This document shows, piece by piece, positions 42,001 to 52,599 of a DNA stretch of 64,000 bases. This DNA comes from Pseudo-nitzschia pungens. Its lineage: Eukaryota > Bacillariophyta > Bacillariophyceae > Bacillariales > Bacillariaceae. The number at the start of each line of letters is the position of its first letter. Position 1 is the first letter of the stretch. Under the pieces are notes generated by a model. The model was not told the DNA's origin. It saw only the letters and a list, made by a program, of their open reading frames with translations, and searched no databases. Made by a program: the position numbers and the translations under genes. Location of the stretch: contig CM074758.1 of NCBI GenBank assembly GCA_037355855.1, positions 8,591,001 to 8,655,000 of the forward strand, in the 5' to 3' direction.

Positions 42001-43113
42001 GAGATCCTGGTGGGTCACCTGGACACGGAGGAAAGGTTTCGCCGGCTCATGGACGTGGCGTCCACCAATCTGGTCGACAGCAACGTCTTTATCCGATCAT
42101 TGATTCTCAGCACGGAGCGATTGGCGTCCGAGCGGCACCGGACGCGTCACCATTCCCCTCGCGTCGCACCCGACGAGCGGAACGCGTTCCGGCACCGCGG
42201 GCGAACCCGGGGATTTTTGACGCACACTTGGCTCGACACCCGCCTCCGCGACGCGGGCGCGGGCGCGGACGCGGGCGCATCCTACCGCAACCATCGGAAT
42301 CGGGACGACGAGATTTCCACGGACCGCGAAAGGGAATCCGATCGGACGCGCCCGTCGGATTGGTTCTTGGCCGCGGAAAAGGGACCCATCCTCCCTCCCC
42401 CGGACCTTGCGGCGAGCCACGCAAATTCCAATAGCGGCGGCGGCGGCGGCAGTAGCTCGCGGCAGCCATTCGGCGGCAGCGGCTGGTTCGGCTGGGCCTT
42501 TTGTCCCGGCGACCGCGACCCGGCCAGCGATCCCGATTCGATCGACCGATTGTCGTGGTTCCTGTCGTGCAATCGGACGCGGTTGCTCCGGGACCTCCTG
42601 CGCGTCGTCAGCCTCCAAAACATCAACCACGAGAACATTTGCTGCCTCAACACGGCCGTGGTCATTGCGATTTTTGCCCACCGGAGGGGAGAGCTCCAGT
42701 CCCTGCTGGGGGACCTCCGGTCCATGAGCGAAAGCGGCGGCCAACCCGCGCGGTTGTTCGACCGGACCGCGGGGGGGCCGAGCGACGGACTTGACGGCAA
42801 TCGTCGTCGCGGCGGGAACGAAAGCGCGAACGATAACGACGACGATAACGACGACGACGACGATGGCATCGGATCTCGTCGCAATCGTTCCAAGCCGGAC
42901 ATTCTCGAGAATTTTCGGGAGGTCCTCTGGTTTTGGATCGAGTACTACACGCACCGGGGACGCGACCGCCTGTCGCTGGAATTTTCGTCGCGGCTGCGGT
43001 TTCACGAATGGATGGAAGTGGTGACGCTCTTGGCCGCCGACGACGGAGCTCCCACGTCGCTGGTCCGGCGTCCCCTGCGCCTGCCGCGGAGTCCGTACCG
43101 GCGTCTGGCGTAG
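38515..43113 (+). CDS. TRPC4AP/TRUSS homologue
   Basis: In animals TRPC4AP is a CUL4-DDB1 substrate receptor; that role here is inference. Single exon, 1532 codons, roughly twice the human length because of low-complexity insertions (Asn/Ala near residue 80-95, eight Asp at about 163-170, Gln-rich 525-545, Ser run 890-900, Asp/Asn runs 1440-1455). Conserved blocks in order: FNCRHLAQFCRILALLIFEP (about 617), DAQDLLKRHGIIDILDDMF (about 943), ALCVQYLRLLHNFCDRDCDN (about 1021), SPYRFWLSSCVESFLRG (about 1096), SFDLLGELCKGNVEVLEILV, NLVDSNVFIRSLILS, LQNINHENICCLNTAVVIAI (about 1366) and the C-terminal REVLWFWIEYYTHRGRDRLS (about 1470). These follow the full order of the animal protein. The leader MGSSHS could be N-myristoylated (Gly2). 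Confidence 0.88.
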
Positions 43114-43385
43114 TGGCAACGAACAAATACTATATTGTCCACACCACAGTGCAAACTCTAGACAACCGACGGGAGTTTCTCTTCCTGTAGGTAGCGCACC
43201 CCAGCCCAACTAGAAAAATAGTTTTTTTTTTCACTGACCCATTCGTGTTTTCATATCATCATTATTAGTGTGATTCCTATCCATTACCGTAGTGATTTTT
43301 TTCTCCCGGATTGCCGATTCGAACCGACCGAAATGAATGCAAACGAGATCCAATCGTTGATTGATTCGTTCCTTGCCGCGCTGCA

Positions 43386-44855
43386 TTACATTACAAGAAA
43401 CCGTAGAGTCCCAGGATGAGCGTTTCGTACGCGAGCATCATGAGGTGCCACCGGAGATCGAGCGAAGCGGAATTGGCGGCCGGACCTGAACAACCGAAAG
43501 AGGTAGAGGACCAGCGCGTTTCCCACCGATTGGGACCTCCAGATCATCTTGGCCTGGACGTACCCACCGCCGTCGCTGCGATACCGCACCAAAAAGGACG
43601 CCACGAACTTGTAGAGGCATTGCGCCAGCATGTTGAGCGCCAAGAATTGCGAGAGGTATTTTTCGGCGACGAAAAAATCTCGCTCCACGCCGTGGGCCTC
43701 GGCTTCCGGGGATCCCTCCGGGGGAGAGTGCAGCAGGGCGCCCGTCCACTCGAGGTAAATGTCGTCGCGGGGAATGAACTCGAGGATCGTTCCGGGGTAG
43801 AACAGGTCTCGCCCGGCAATGACGACGATCATTCCCGACACGAGAAAGTTGGTGCGGGTAACGATTCTGGACACGACCGATGTCGGAGTCTTGCCGTCCC
43901 GCATGGCAATGGCGGGACCCCGGGTGTACCGAGACGTGAGCAGATACCAAGCGATGATGATCGATTCGACCAGCAAGACCGTTGCAAAGATCATTGGCAG
44001 TTTCGCAGCACCCACCGCCGCGAGTTCCTCCGAAATGTAAAAGGCGTAAAAGGCCGCCAGCATCAGGTTCGAGAGCAGAGCCGTCGCAAAGACGGGTCGG
44101 AAATGTCCGCGCTTCCACTGCGCATTGGGCGGGTGTGCCAAGAGCGGTATCAGCTTTTGCAATTGAACCGCCAGACAGGCGGCTCCCCCGACCTTGCGCA
44201 CAAAGAGTCCTCCCATGTTGTTGGCATCGGTCGTAACCTGAGAGATGGAACTGAGGCCACCCTGCTGCGATTTCCATCCTTTTTCGTTGTTGAAAAAGGC
44301 TATTGAATTCGTGTACGTCTAGCGATTCGTGGAATAGAGTGGAGTGGAGTAAAGCAGAGAGCAAGAACACGGTCAGAAAATTCTTCATCGTTCCGTGTTC
44401 AATGAGCGTACGGAATCGTTTCCGAAGTGAAAATGCGCGAACGGTATCGTCCGGCATCGAAGAACGGCGAAATCAATCCTCTCGTTTTCATGACGCAAGC
44501 CCAACCGGCACCGTACAAAGGGATCGGATTGCATCGGATTTGATTGCATCGGATTGCATCGGATCGACTCGACTCGACTCGACTCGCAACGTCTCCGGAT
44601 GCTACTCACCAGATACGCCTCGTCGGGAACCCCTCCGATGTTTCGTCCGGTGGCAAAGACGTCCCGAAAGGCGTACACAAACAAGAACCCCGAGCAGAGC
44701 ATGACGGAAAAGACAAAAAAGAGCGGCGGGAGGTGATCGCCGACGGCAGCGGCAGCGGCATTGGCATTGGTTCCTTCCTTCGTTGCCTTCTCCTTGGTGG
44801 CGATTCGCGACGTCTTGCTGCGGGACGCCGTTGTCGTTTTGGAATCCTTGGCCAT
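43386..44855 (-). CDS. Multipass membrane protein of unknown family
   Basis: Two exons, 44610-44855 and 43386-44264; intron 44265-44609 has donor GTGAGT and a CAGCAG acceptor (NAGNAG, so one Gln may be included or skipped). The start MAKDSK follows a Lys/Thr-rich cytosolic tail. The first membrane helix is LPPLFFVFSVMLCSGFLFVY, then at least four more, including ALLSNLMLAAFYAFYISEEL, IFATVLLVESIIIAWYLLTS and FLVSGMIVVIAGRDLF. Lumenal loops are acidic. The annotated frame ends in an Arg/His-rich tail, but the +1 frame from about 43485 instead gives a hydrophobic ending (LRWHLMMLAYETLILGLYGF, stop at 43391), suggesting one extra base. I do not recognise the family. Confidence 0.75.
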
Positions 44856-45681
44856 TGTGTCGTGTCGTGTTGCGCTGTGTTGTGTTGTGTCTGCCTGTGT
44901 TCGGGTTTTGGTTGCCGGATGTGTATATTTTTGGTTGCCCGCTGGAATGCAGTTGTAACGAAGCGCGTTCTTCGGGTATCGATCCCTTTCAATATTCGCT
45001 TCGAGAACGGTCAATCGGCTTTTGACGAATCGATGAATCAATCCTAAAGGTTATGCCGATGCTAATCGCAAGGTCAGCTTTCGTCGTCGTTGGAGATGAA
45101 TGGATGAATGGATGAATGAATGAACGAATCATCAACAATCATCATCACAATCAGGTGTGCATTGTTGTGCATACCGTGCAACGATACTACGTAACTTACT
45201 GCGAACTCGTAGTTTTTACTGCGTGACTCCTTGCTTCGAGATTTTCGCGTCATGAATGAATGATCTCATTTTTTTCCAAATTTGAATGTGACCGTTGCTT
45301 TTTGAAAATCTCAAGGAGCGCAGCAAAAGTCAATGCGCTGAGTTTCGGGGGGTAAAAACCTTAGTCGGAAATCGCAAAAAATTTGGGGGTTACCTTGTTT
45401 GATGGTTTTGGTGTTGAAGACTGTTTCAGTCTTTTTAAAATCCAAGATCCACGGAGAGTCAACCAGAAACGATCCGAGATCACGAGGGATATGGTGGAAG
45501 GTGATAGCTGCTTCCGCTGTTACTGTATCCTTCGTTGCTTTTCAAAATACCTAGGGAACGCTTCGCATCGCATTCCGCAAAAGAATTCCCGTCGAGCTTG
45601 CGCTCCGCACACCAATCACCACCGAAGCGTCCCTCCCGCTCCTGTACGGTACTAGTACATACATTCCCCCGAAACCCATCC
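44856..45681. other. Divergent intergenic region
   Basis: Contains a (TGTTG/TGTGT)n tract at 44866-44895, (ATGA)n at 45093-45130, and GTAACTTACTGCGAACTCGTAG at 45191. Presumed promoters of the membrane protein (leftward) and DDRGK1 (rightward). Confidence 0.45.
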
Positions 45682-46873
45682 ATGACCGAATACGGCGCCA
45701 ACGACGGCCCGCTGGGCAGAGCCCCGGACATTTCCGTCGGCGCCTCGGACGCCCTCCTGCTGGCCGGTCTCCTTCGCCGGCTTTTGCGTCCTGGCCTGCA
45801 GCGTCTACCGGATCGTCCTGAGCAAGCTCAAGACGGCCAGGGAACTCCGGGAGGAAGAGGAAGCCGGGGAGGTCTCCTACGACGAGCTCCTGGCGCGGGC
45901 CGACGTTTCCACCCTGAACCGGGCCCAGCGGCGGGCTCGCGCCAAGCACATTATGAAGCAGCAGCGGAGGGCGGGGGTGCCAGCGGCGGAGGGAGGGGAG
46001 GATTTCGATGCGGTGCCGGAAGATCCGTTGCATCATCAGCACGAGCACGAGCATCATCATCATCAGCATCATCATGAGCATCATCATGAGCATCATGAGC
46101 AGCCGCACGACGCCGCCGTCCCCGCGTTTCGGGACGACACCCACCATTCCACGGCGCAGCACCTCGCGTCGCGAAAGGAACGACAAAAAGCCGCCAAGCG
46201 GGTCGAGCTGACGCAAGCGAAAGCTGCTGGAGGAGGATCGCCGCCGCGAGCAGAAAAAAGCCCAGGAGGCCGCTTCCGCCCGGCGGAGGGAAAAAGGAGC
46301 GGCAAAAGGCGCTCGAGGCCGAGCGGGACCGGGACCGGCGGGCCGCGCTGCGAGAGGAAGAGGCCCGGAAGCGGTACGATGCCTGGAAGACCTTTCTGGG
46401 GAACGACAACGCCAATGGCAGCGACGAAGCAACGACATCGACATCGACAGCAACAGCAACATCGACAGCAACAGCAACAGCAACATCATCGACGACCACC
46501 AGCATCACCGGTCCGGGAGTGGATCTCGGAGCTCCGGAAGGATCGCGTCGCGGTTCTGGAGGACCTGGCGGACCGATTCGGGGTCACCGAGGAAGTCGTC
46601 CGCGACCGGATCCAGGAATTGCTGGAGGAACGTCGGCTGTCGGGAGTCCTCGAGATGGCATCATCCGCGTCGTCGTCGGCACCCGCGTCGTCGCCGGAAT
46701 CATCTGCATCTGCATCGGTACCGACGCGGAACGAGCGCTCGACCTTTGTGTATCTCGCCCCGCACGAAATGTCCGAGCTGGCATCCTACGCGAGGGAGCG
46801 AGACAAGATCACGGCGAAGGAACTCGCTCTGAGGATACAAGAGTTTGTGCCGCCGGGCTCGTCCCCCCGATGA
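45682..46873 (+). CDS. DDRGK1/UFBP1 homologue, coding sequence split over four frames
   Basis: ER-anchored adaptor of the UFM1 conjugation system. Order of parts: N-terminal membrane helix (VSFAGFCVLACSVYRIV), acidic/basic linker (LNRAQRRARAKHIMKQQRR), a His-rich run (46028-46110, mostly HHEH units), a charged coiled coil, and the C-terminal winged-helix block (DRVAVLEDLADRFGVTEEVV, then RIQELLEERRLSG, FVYLAPHEMSELASYARERD) that defines the family. The ATG at 45682 is in phase 1; the helix and linker are in phase 2. The coiled coil reads RKLLEEDRRREQKKAQEAAS in phase 0, then ERQKALEAERDRDRRAALRE in phase 1, and the winged helix is in phase 2 again. All four changes are +1 (about 45750-45770, 46205-46215, 46290-46295, 46430-46510). 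Removing four bases leaves 396 codons. Phase 2 itself stays open from 45953, giving a Gly/Pro-rich substitute for the coiled coil. Confidence 0.75.
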
Positions 46874-47127
46874 CAAAAGCAAAAGCAAGACCAAAAGCAA
46901 AACGCCGAACGCAAAACCGCTCACGGAATTAGTATTATTATTATTATTTGCTACCCGCACCCCGGATAGTTTCGCGCACGACGTATAGTGTACGGTAACT
47001 CCGCGTACTGTAGGTGGCGAAAGATCTTTTCCTTTTTTTTTCTGTTCCTTTTCTCGAACCAAAGATTAGTCGCGGCGCGAGAGCAACTTTTTTTTTTTCT
47101 TCCGGATCGGTGGCGTTCGCTGCTATG
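46874..47127. other. Short convergent 3' region
   Basis: Poly-T tracts at 47030-47045 and 47090-47100 mark likely 3' UTR sequence of the leftward gene. No gene. Confidence 0.5.
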
Positions 47128-49023
47128 CTATATCGTCGACGTCTCCCCCAGCTGCAGCAGCAGGGGCTCTTCCGGATCCCCGTCCTCCCAGAAAGAGGAG
47201 GAGGATTCCTCCGGTGGGCCGGTTTCGTCGCTCCCCCCGTTGCGAGGATCCCGGTCCGCCGCGCTGCCGCTTCTGCTGCTGCTGCTGCCGCGGCAGGAAA
47301 TCACCACCACCACGATCGTCCCCAGAAAATACAAACCCGACGCCACCACAAACATCGTCCCGGGACCCAGCCACGCCCCTCCGGACGATCCGCCGGTTCC
47401 GTCGCCGTCGTCATCGCCGCCGCCGCCGCCGTGCGTCCCCTCGGTCCGCGCGTAGATTCGATTCAGCAACACGGGACCGACCGCCCCGCCGAGGGCGTTG
47501 AGCGCCAGCAGGGCTCCCTGGACCCGGCCCTGCTCGTGGGGGCCGACCCTCTGCGAGCACAGCGAGCTCAGCACCGGGTAGCCCAGCTTGGTCACCTGCG
47601 ACAGGCTCAGCGCGACCGTCACGGTTCCCTCGCTCGAAGCCAGCCCGTACAGCAGGTTGTGGATCGTCCCCGACGCGAAGGAGACCACCAGCAGTCCGCG
47701 CTCGCCCAGCGCGCAGATCAGCGGCTGCAGGCCGACGCCCTGGAGGACCGCGCCCAGGAGGCCCATGACGACGAACATGCCGGCGATCCCGCGCTCGGTC
47801 ACCCCCAGGTGGTCCTCGATGTAGAAGAGGACCAGGGAGCTGTCCGTGCTGTAGACGGCGGCCGCGAGGAAGGAGGCCGCCGACAGGAGGCGGAGGGTGG
47901 GTTCGCGGTTCAGAATGGCCATTTCGTCGAGCGGCCCGCAAAGCAGCGAACGAAGATGCGCGGAAGAACCCCGGGGTTCGCCGCCGAAGCAGAAGGTCAC
48001 CGGTGCCCTCCCGGGTGCGGTGGTGTTGGTGTTGGTGTCGATGGTGGTCGTGGTGATTCTCGTTCTCGTTCTCGCCATCGTTCTCGCCATCGATTCCGAT
48101 GGTTCCGGTTCCCCCCCCCTCGCCTCCTCCGGAAGCGTCTCGGGCAACCCGAACACCGCGAGCGGGAGCGCCGCCGCTCCCAGAACCACCGACCACACGC
48201 ATGCCGCGTCGTGGCTCAGCAAGAGCGCCAGGGTCGGTGCCACCGCAAACCCAAAGTAAAACCCGGCCAGGTTGGTGGCGAATCGGCCCGCCCGGTACTC
48301 CTCCGGGCATCCGTCGGACAGGGCCGCAAAGATCAGGGCGGTGTAGGAAATGGCTCCGGTGGCGGAGGCGGAAGCGTAGTACCAGGCCGGATCCAGTCCG
48401 GGAAGGCGCTGCATCCCCAGCAGGGCGCAGGGTCCGAGGCCGTTCAATACAACCGACCACGAAAGGAGTTTCTTGCGGCCGTGGACGTCGCTGTAGCTCC
48501 CGATCGCCGCGTTGAAGAAAAAGACGAGCAGGTTCTGGACGAAGGTCGCCCACGCCGAACCGGTCTGGGCATCGTCGGCTCCGGAAGCGCACGCGTCGGG
48601 CATGCTGTCGCGGTCAAAGGTCCAGCACGGGGGGGCATCGTCATTATCACCACCATCACCCCGAGATGAATCGAAATCGAACTCGAACTCCGAGCCATAC
48701 CCGTGGTACAGCCGCGCGTACCGATCCGTGAGCATCTCGGGCAGAATGCCGACGGTCAGCCCGATCGACACCGAGATCAGGACCGAGACGCCAAAGGCCA
48801 CCACTACCGCCCTCGATCGGAGGGAATCGTCGACGAATCCCCGGATCCGGAGCCCAAAGGAAGGTTTCGTGGCGTCGTCGTCGTCGTCGTTGGTGTCGGT
48901 GATGGCATTCGTTGTCATTGTCGTCGTCGTCGTCGTCGTCGTCGACATGCGGATCGCTGCATCATCCTCGAGTGCTTCGTGGGGTGCTTCCCCTCCTCCC
49001 GCGCATTGCGGAGTGTGCTGCAT
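47128..49023 (-). CDS. Major facilitator superfamily transporter
   Basis: Twelve-helix MFS protein, TetA/HIAT1(MFSD14)-like by its first-half signature: GSYSDVHGRKKLLSWSVVLN, the family motif A equivalent (G-x-x-S-D-x-x-G-R-K-K) between helices 2 and 3. Other helices: VAFGVSVLISVSIGLTVGIL, TNLAGFYFGFAVAPTLALLL, SFLAAAVYSTDSSLVLFYIE and MFVVMGLLGAVLQGVGLQPL. The long first loop is acidic and Cys-containing (CWTFDRDSMPDAC), and a Thr/Asn-rich loop separates the halves. Start at 49023; the ORF can extend to 49152 through a repeat-coded stretch. The N-terminal cytosolic segment is Thr/Asp-rich. No intron. Substrate unknown. Confidence 0.88.
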   Translation of the reverse strand: MQHTPQCAGGGEAPHEALEDDAAIRMSTTTTTTTTMTTNAITDTNDDDDDATKPSFGLRIRGFVDDSLRSRAVVVAFGVSVLISVSIGLTVGILPEMLTDRYARLYHGYGSEFEFDFDSSRGDGGDNDDAPPCWTFDRDSMPDACASGADDAQTGSAWATFVQNLLVFFFNAAIGSYSDVHGRKKLLSWSVVLNGLGPCALLGMQRLPGLDPAWYYASASATGAISYTALIFAALSDGCPEEYRAGRFATNLAGFYFGFAVAPTLALLLSHDAACVWSVVLGAAALPLAVFGLPETLPEEARGGEPEPSESMARTMARTRTRITTTTIDTNTNTTAPGRAPVTFCFGGEPRGSSAHLRSLLCGPLDEMAILNREPTLRLLSAASFLAAAVYSTDSSLVLFYIEDHLGVTERGIAGMFVVMGLLGAVLQGVGLQPLICALGERGLLVVSFASGTIHNLLYGLASSEGTVTVALSLSQVTKLGYPVLSSLCSQRVGPHEQGRVQGALLALNALGGAVGPVLLNRIYARTEGTHGGGGGDDDGDGTGGSSGGAWLGPGTMFVVASGLYFLGTIVVVVISCRGSSSSRSGSAADRDPRNGGSDETGPPEESSSSFWEDGDPEEPLLLQLGETSTI

Positions 49024-50282
49024 TCCGTGATTTGTATATCTGTGTGTGTGTGTGTGTCTCTCTCTCTGTGTGGGGGGGAGGAATGGAAGGAGCGCGATAG
49101 ACAGAGACGGAGCTGTTGCAGTTGTGGTTGTAGTTGCAGGCGTAGGTGGCAAGGCGGAGAGACACCAAAGCCGACTTGTCTACCGATTGCCGAGTGTCTG
49201 ATTTGTCTCGTTCGTTCCAAACTCGTGAGGTATTCCGAGTTCCTTCACAACCGAGGGTAATTATGTACCGGTAGATCGACAAAGTGCGCAATGATTGCTC
49301 TCGGAAAATTGTCGGAGAAAGCTAAATTCTTTTTTTTTGATTTTTCGGTGCCAACACCCGATGTCGACATCGACGTCTTCCGGTCAAAAATAATGAACAA
49401 TCGAACGAACAATACGTGCAGTAACTTAGTTACTGTACGTGCTCGTAATACTCGAGACGTACGAATACGAACTGTGCAAGTAAGACCAAAATTACATTTG
49501 CTCGTAAGGTTACCGGTACAAACAAGTACACGTAAGGCCTTCAGGTTTACTGTAATAGTAGTAACTATTTTGACTGAGAGATTGATTGAGAAAGACGATC
49601 GCTGATTGAAGAACAGAACTCTGTCATCGGAAAATCGAAAGAATCGAACAAAGAAAAGGCCTAGTGCAGTACCTGTACTCAACGATGTGAAGAAATCGAT
49701 TGCGCGGACGCTTGTTACCGTATGCTGTAACCTTACTCGACGACCACGATGACAATGGTATTGCTGATGCCTGGATCTGTGTCTACCCTACGAGTTGATG
49801 AAAAACAGAGTCGGTCATTGGTGCAGACGACGGACCGGACAAACCATACCGGTTCTGCGGTAACTGTGCTCCCGCTTCCGATATCGATTTCCTCGACAAG
49901 AACTGCCGCTGAGTTTTTGCCTCTATCGAATCGGCAGCGGAATGGTTCGCGAGTGAAGAGTGTACGGTACCGTAGCTGATGGATGGATGGATAGTTCAAT
50001 CGAGCGCACTCGCGAAACACTTCTTTCATCAGGGAGTTGTTCAATACTGTAGCTGTGAGTCGCAACTCAAAAGCAGGGATTATTGGAGGAGAATACCCGG
50101 CTCGTAATCCAAATGGAGTAGAATGAATCGAATACAATACGTAACTTATGCGTGTATCAACAATTTGTACGAAAACACTAGCCAAGAATTTCTTCTTTCT
50201 AGTTTCGAAGAATTCATCCACCATTGTAAAGGTACTTGCATTTGAACTAATGGATGTACCACTGGCGGATTCCATCGGATGA
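49024..50282. other. Intergenic region
   Basis: 1.25 kb. (GT)n/(CT)n at 49043-49068, GTAAGGTTACCGGTAC at 49505, TGTAACCTTACTCG at 49726. No recognised gene; ORFs on both strands to about 330 codons overlap the photolyase exon and are shadows. Confidence 0.45.
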
Positions 50283-52599
50283 TTACCCCGAGCTTCTCCG
50301 CGCTTTCGCACGCGTAGCGGTCGGACCGAAATACGAGAGAATTGTTGTTTTCGAGGTGCCGCGTTTCGCGGGGCCGACGCGCGCTCGTTTCGACGATCGA
50401 TCGGGCGACCCGGTGGCACGGTTCCGGTCGGAGGCGGACGCGGACGCGGATGATGCGAACGCGACCGCGGACCTCTTGGCAGCCCCACCGGTGCGAACGT
50501 CGGTGCGCTCCGTCGCCGGGGACGGGGATGGGGACGACGATGACGATGACGATGACGACGACACCAACAGCAGGTCCTTCGCCCGCAGGAATCCGTCGGG
50601 ACCCGTCCGATATCTGCGGGCCCATTTCTCGCTGACGCCTCCTCCCTTCCCTTTCGCCGCCGGCTTGTCCTGCCACCCGAAGCACCACAGTATTCCCCCG
50701 TAGGAGGGTGGGGACAGACCATCGAGGGCGAACCGATCGTTCAGGCGGCAGAGCTGCTTCAGGATTTCGTCGGGAGGCAGGGAACCCGCCTGCCAGTGAA
50801 CCACCGTCTTGCCCCTGCGAACAATGCGAAACGGAAGCAAAGCATCCGGTGTTGGGTTAGTTTGGTGACGATGTGCAATCCATTTCGGGACGGGACAAAC
50901 ACACACAGATACACACGCACTCGCACACCCCTAGCCGTGCCAAAACAATAGAACGCAACGCAACGCAACGCACCACGTCATTCGGGCGTTGTTGTGCAAT
51001 TCTCCCGTGTCGATCAAGTAATCCTGCATGGCATTCCAGGTTTCGTCGTTCGTCGACGCCGATTCCAGTTGCTGGTACGTGTACGATCCATTGCCATTGC
51101 CATTGCCATTGCCATTGCCATGGTTGGATCTGGATTCGGATTCGGCATTTGGATTCCAGGCACAGGATCGCCCACGCCGGCAAAACGTCCACCGAGTGGT
51201 AGTTCGGGTTGGCAAAGGCGTGCACGTAACTCCCCTCCCTCCACTTGACGACTTCCTCCAGAAACTTGGCGCACCCCGTGGCGTTCCCCCGGATGGATCG
51301 GGCCTCCCAGACGTCCCGGATCACCTCGAATATGGAGAGAATCCCCAGGTTGAGGTAGCAGCTGATCCGGGACACTGCGTGGGGATTGGTGACGCCGTTG
51401 CGCTTCCTTGCGTAGTCTCGGAGTCCCCCCGACCCGACAAAGGCCCTCCACCGTCGCTTCGCCGAGGTTCTCGATCCGTGGGTCTGCTTGCACGGCGGGA
51501 CCGAGTTGTCGGCACCGTGCCACGCCGAGGCCCAGCTCTTGCAGTTTTCGATGGCGCAGAATTCCGAGACGGTCCAGGGACGCTGCCCCGGGGAGGAAGC
51601 CCCCTTATCGGTCCACCTGGACGGCATCCGCTGCCGGAGTTGCCGCAATCGGGCATCGTCGGCGTCGATGGTGCCGCTGCCGCTGCTCCCTTCGACAAAC
51701 CAGTCGGGCGGCAATCGCCGCAGCAGGTCGGGAGCGTCGAGCTCCTTCTCGCGGCAAGCTCCGTACACGTGTTGCTTCCGCACCGATTCCGTTTGCTTCT
51801 CCCACCTCCACGCCTTGCTCGGCGCCCCGGAAAACCAAACGTCGTCCCCCTCCGGAGAAGCAGCAGCCGCTCCGTTGCAGCAATCGCTGCTTCTGGTGTT
51901 CGGAATCCGCACCAATCGGCTTTTGGGGGGGACGCTCGTGCTCCCGTCCACCGTGTAGAACGGGACCGAACCCGCCACGGAGCGGCAGGCCCGAGCGATC
52001 CGCCGCACGTAGGTCCGGTACGGCTCCACAAACGGCTCGTCGCTCACAACCGCCAGGGCGGCGCCCGAGTGAGCCAGGCTCAGGTGGTGCGGGGTCCGGC
52101 AGCCCGGACCGTGCACGCGGATCGCAACCCCGGCCCCGTGGGATTCCCATGCCTTGCAACACTCCTGCAGGGCTTCCAGGGTGAACGCCAGGCGCCGGGC
52201 CGTAGCGACCACGGGGGCGTTTGCGTTCCCGTTCTTGTTGTGTTCTGGCCTTTGTTGTTGTTGTTGTTGTTGTTCCAGATGAGTGTCATCGAGGACCGTT
52301 GCGAGGACCAGGAGGGGAACGCCGTGGCGATTGGCCAGATAGCACGCGAGGGCGAATGCCGGGTTGTGTTTGGCTCGCAGCACAACCGTTGGGAGGTACA
52401 AGACAAAGGAGGACAACGCGGGAGAAGACGAATCGTTCGTTTTGTCGTGTTTATTGTCGCCTTTGATTTCCGGAGTGGTGTCGACTACGTTTCCTCCTGT
52501 TCCGCTCGTTGGCGGCGGTACCCGGCACAAAATTCTTTCTCGGAGGTGCCCGGAAAGATTCAGCGCATCGATCGACCTTGATTGTTCTGCCATTGCCAA
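50283..52599 (-). CDS. Photolyase/cryptochrome-family flavoprotein
   Basis: DNA photolyase superfamily. N-terminal antenna-domain block: FVLYLPTVVLRAKHNPAFAL and VPLLVLATVL. FAD-binding region: GGLRDYARKRNGVTNPHAVS, RISCYLNLGILSIFEV, DVLPAWA, TGELHNNARMTW joined across the intron to GKTVVHW, then LNDRFALDGLSPPSYGGIL. The last intron is 50815-50973 (donor GTGCGT, acceptor TTCGCAG, phase 2). Between PAWA and YTYQQLESAS the frame changes by +1 near 51150 (a TTT run), or a 34-nt GT-AG segment at 51130-51163 would have to be removed; with one base discounted the gene is 719 codons. A Gly-Asn repeat (51090-51120) sits at the same place. The C-terminal tail is Ser-rich with a nuclear-localisation-like SSKRARVGPAKR and a PCNA-box-like TTILSYFG. 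Repair versus photoreceptor role undecided. Confidence 0.85.

Noticed and set aside
47014..48669. 551-codon plus-strand ORF
   Set aside because: Antisense shadow of the MFS transporter.
49733..50722. 329-codon minus-strand ORF
   Set aside because: Overlaps the photolyase last exon in another frame; Arg/Pro-rich and without domains.
51028..52581. 517-codon plus-strand ORF
   Set aside because: Antisense shadow of the photolyase gene; no domain and biased composition.
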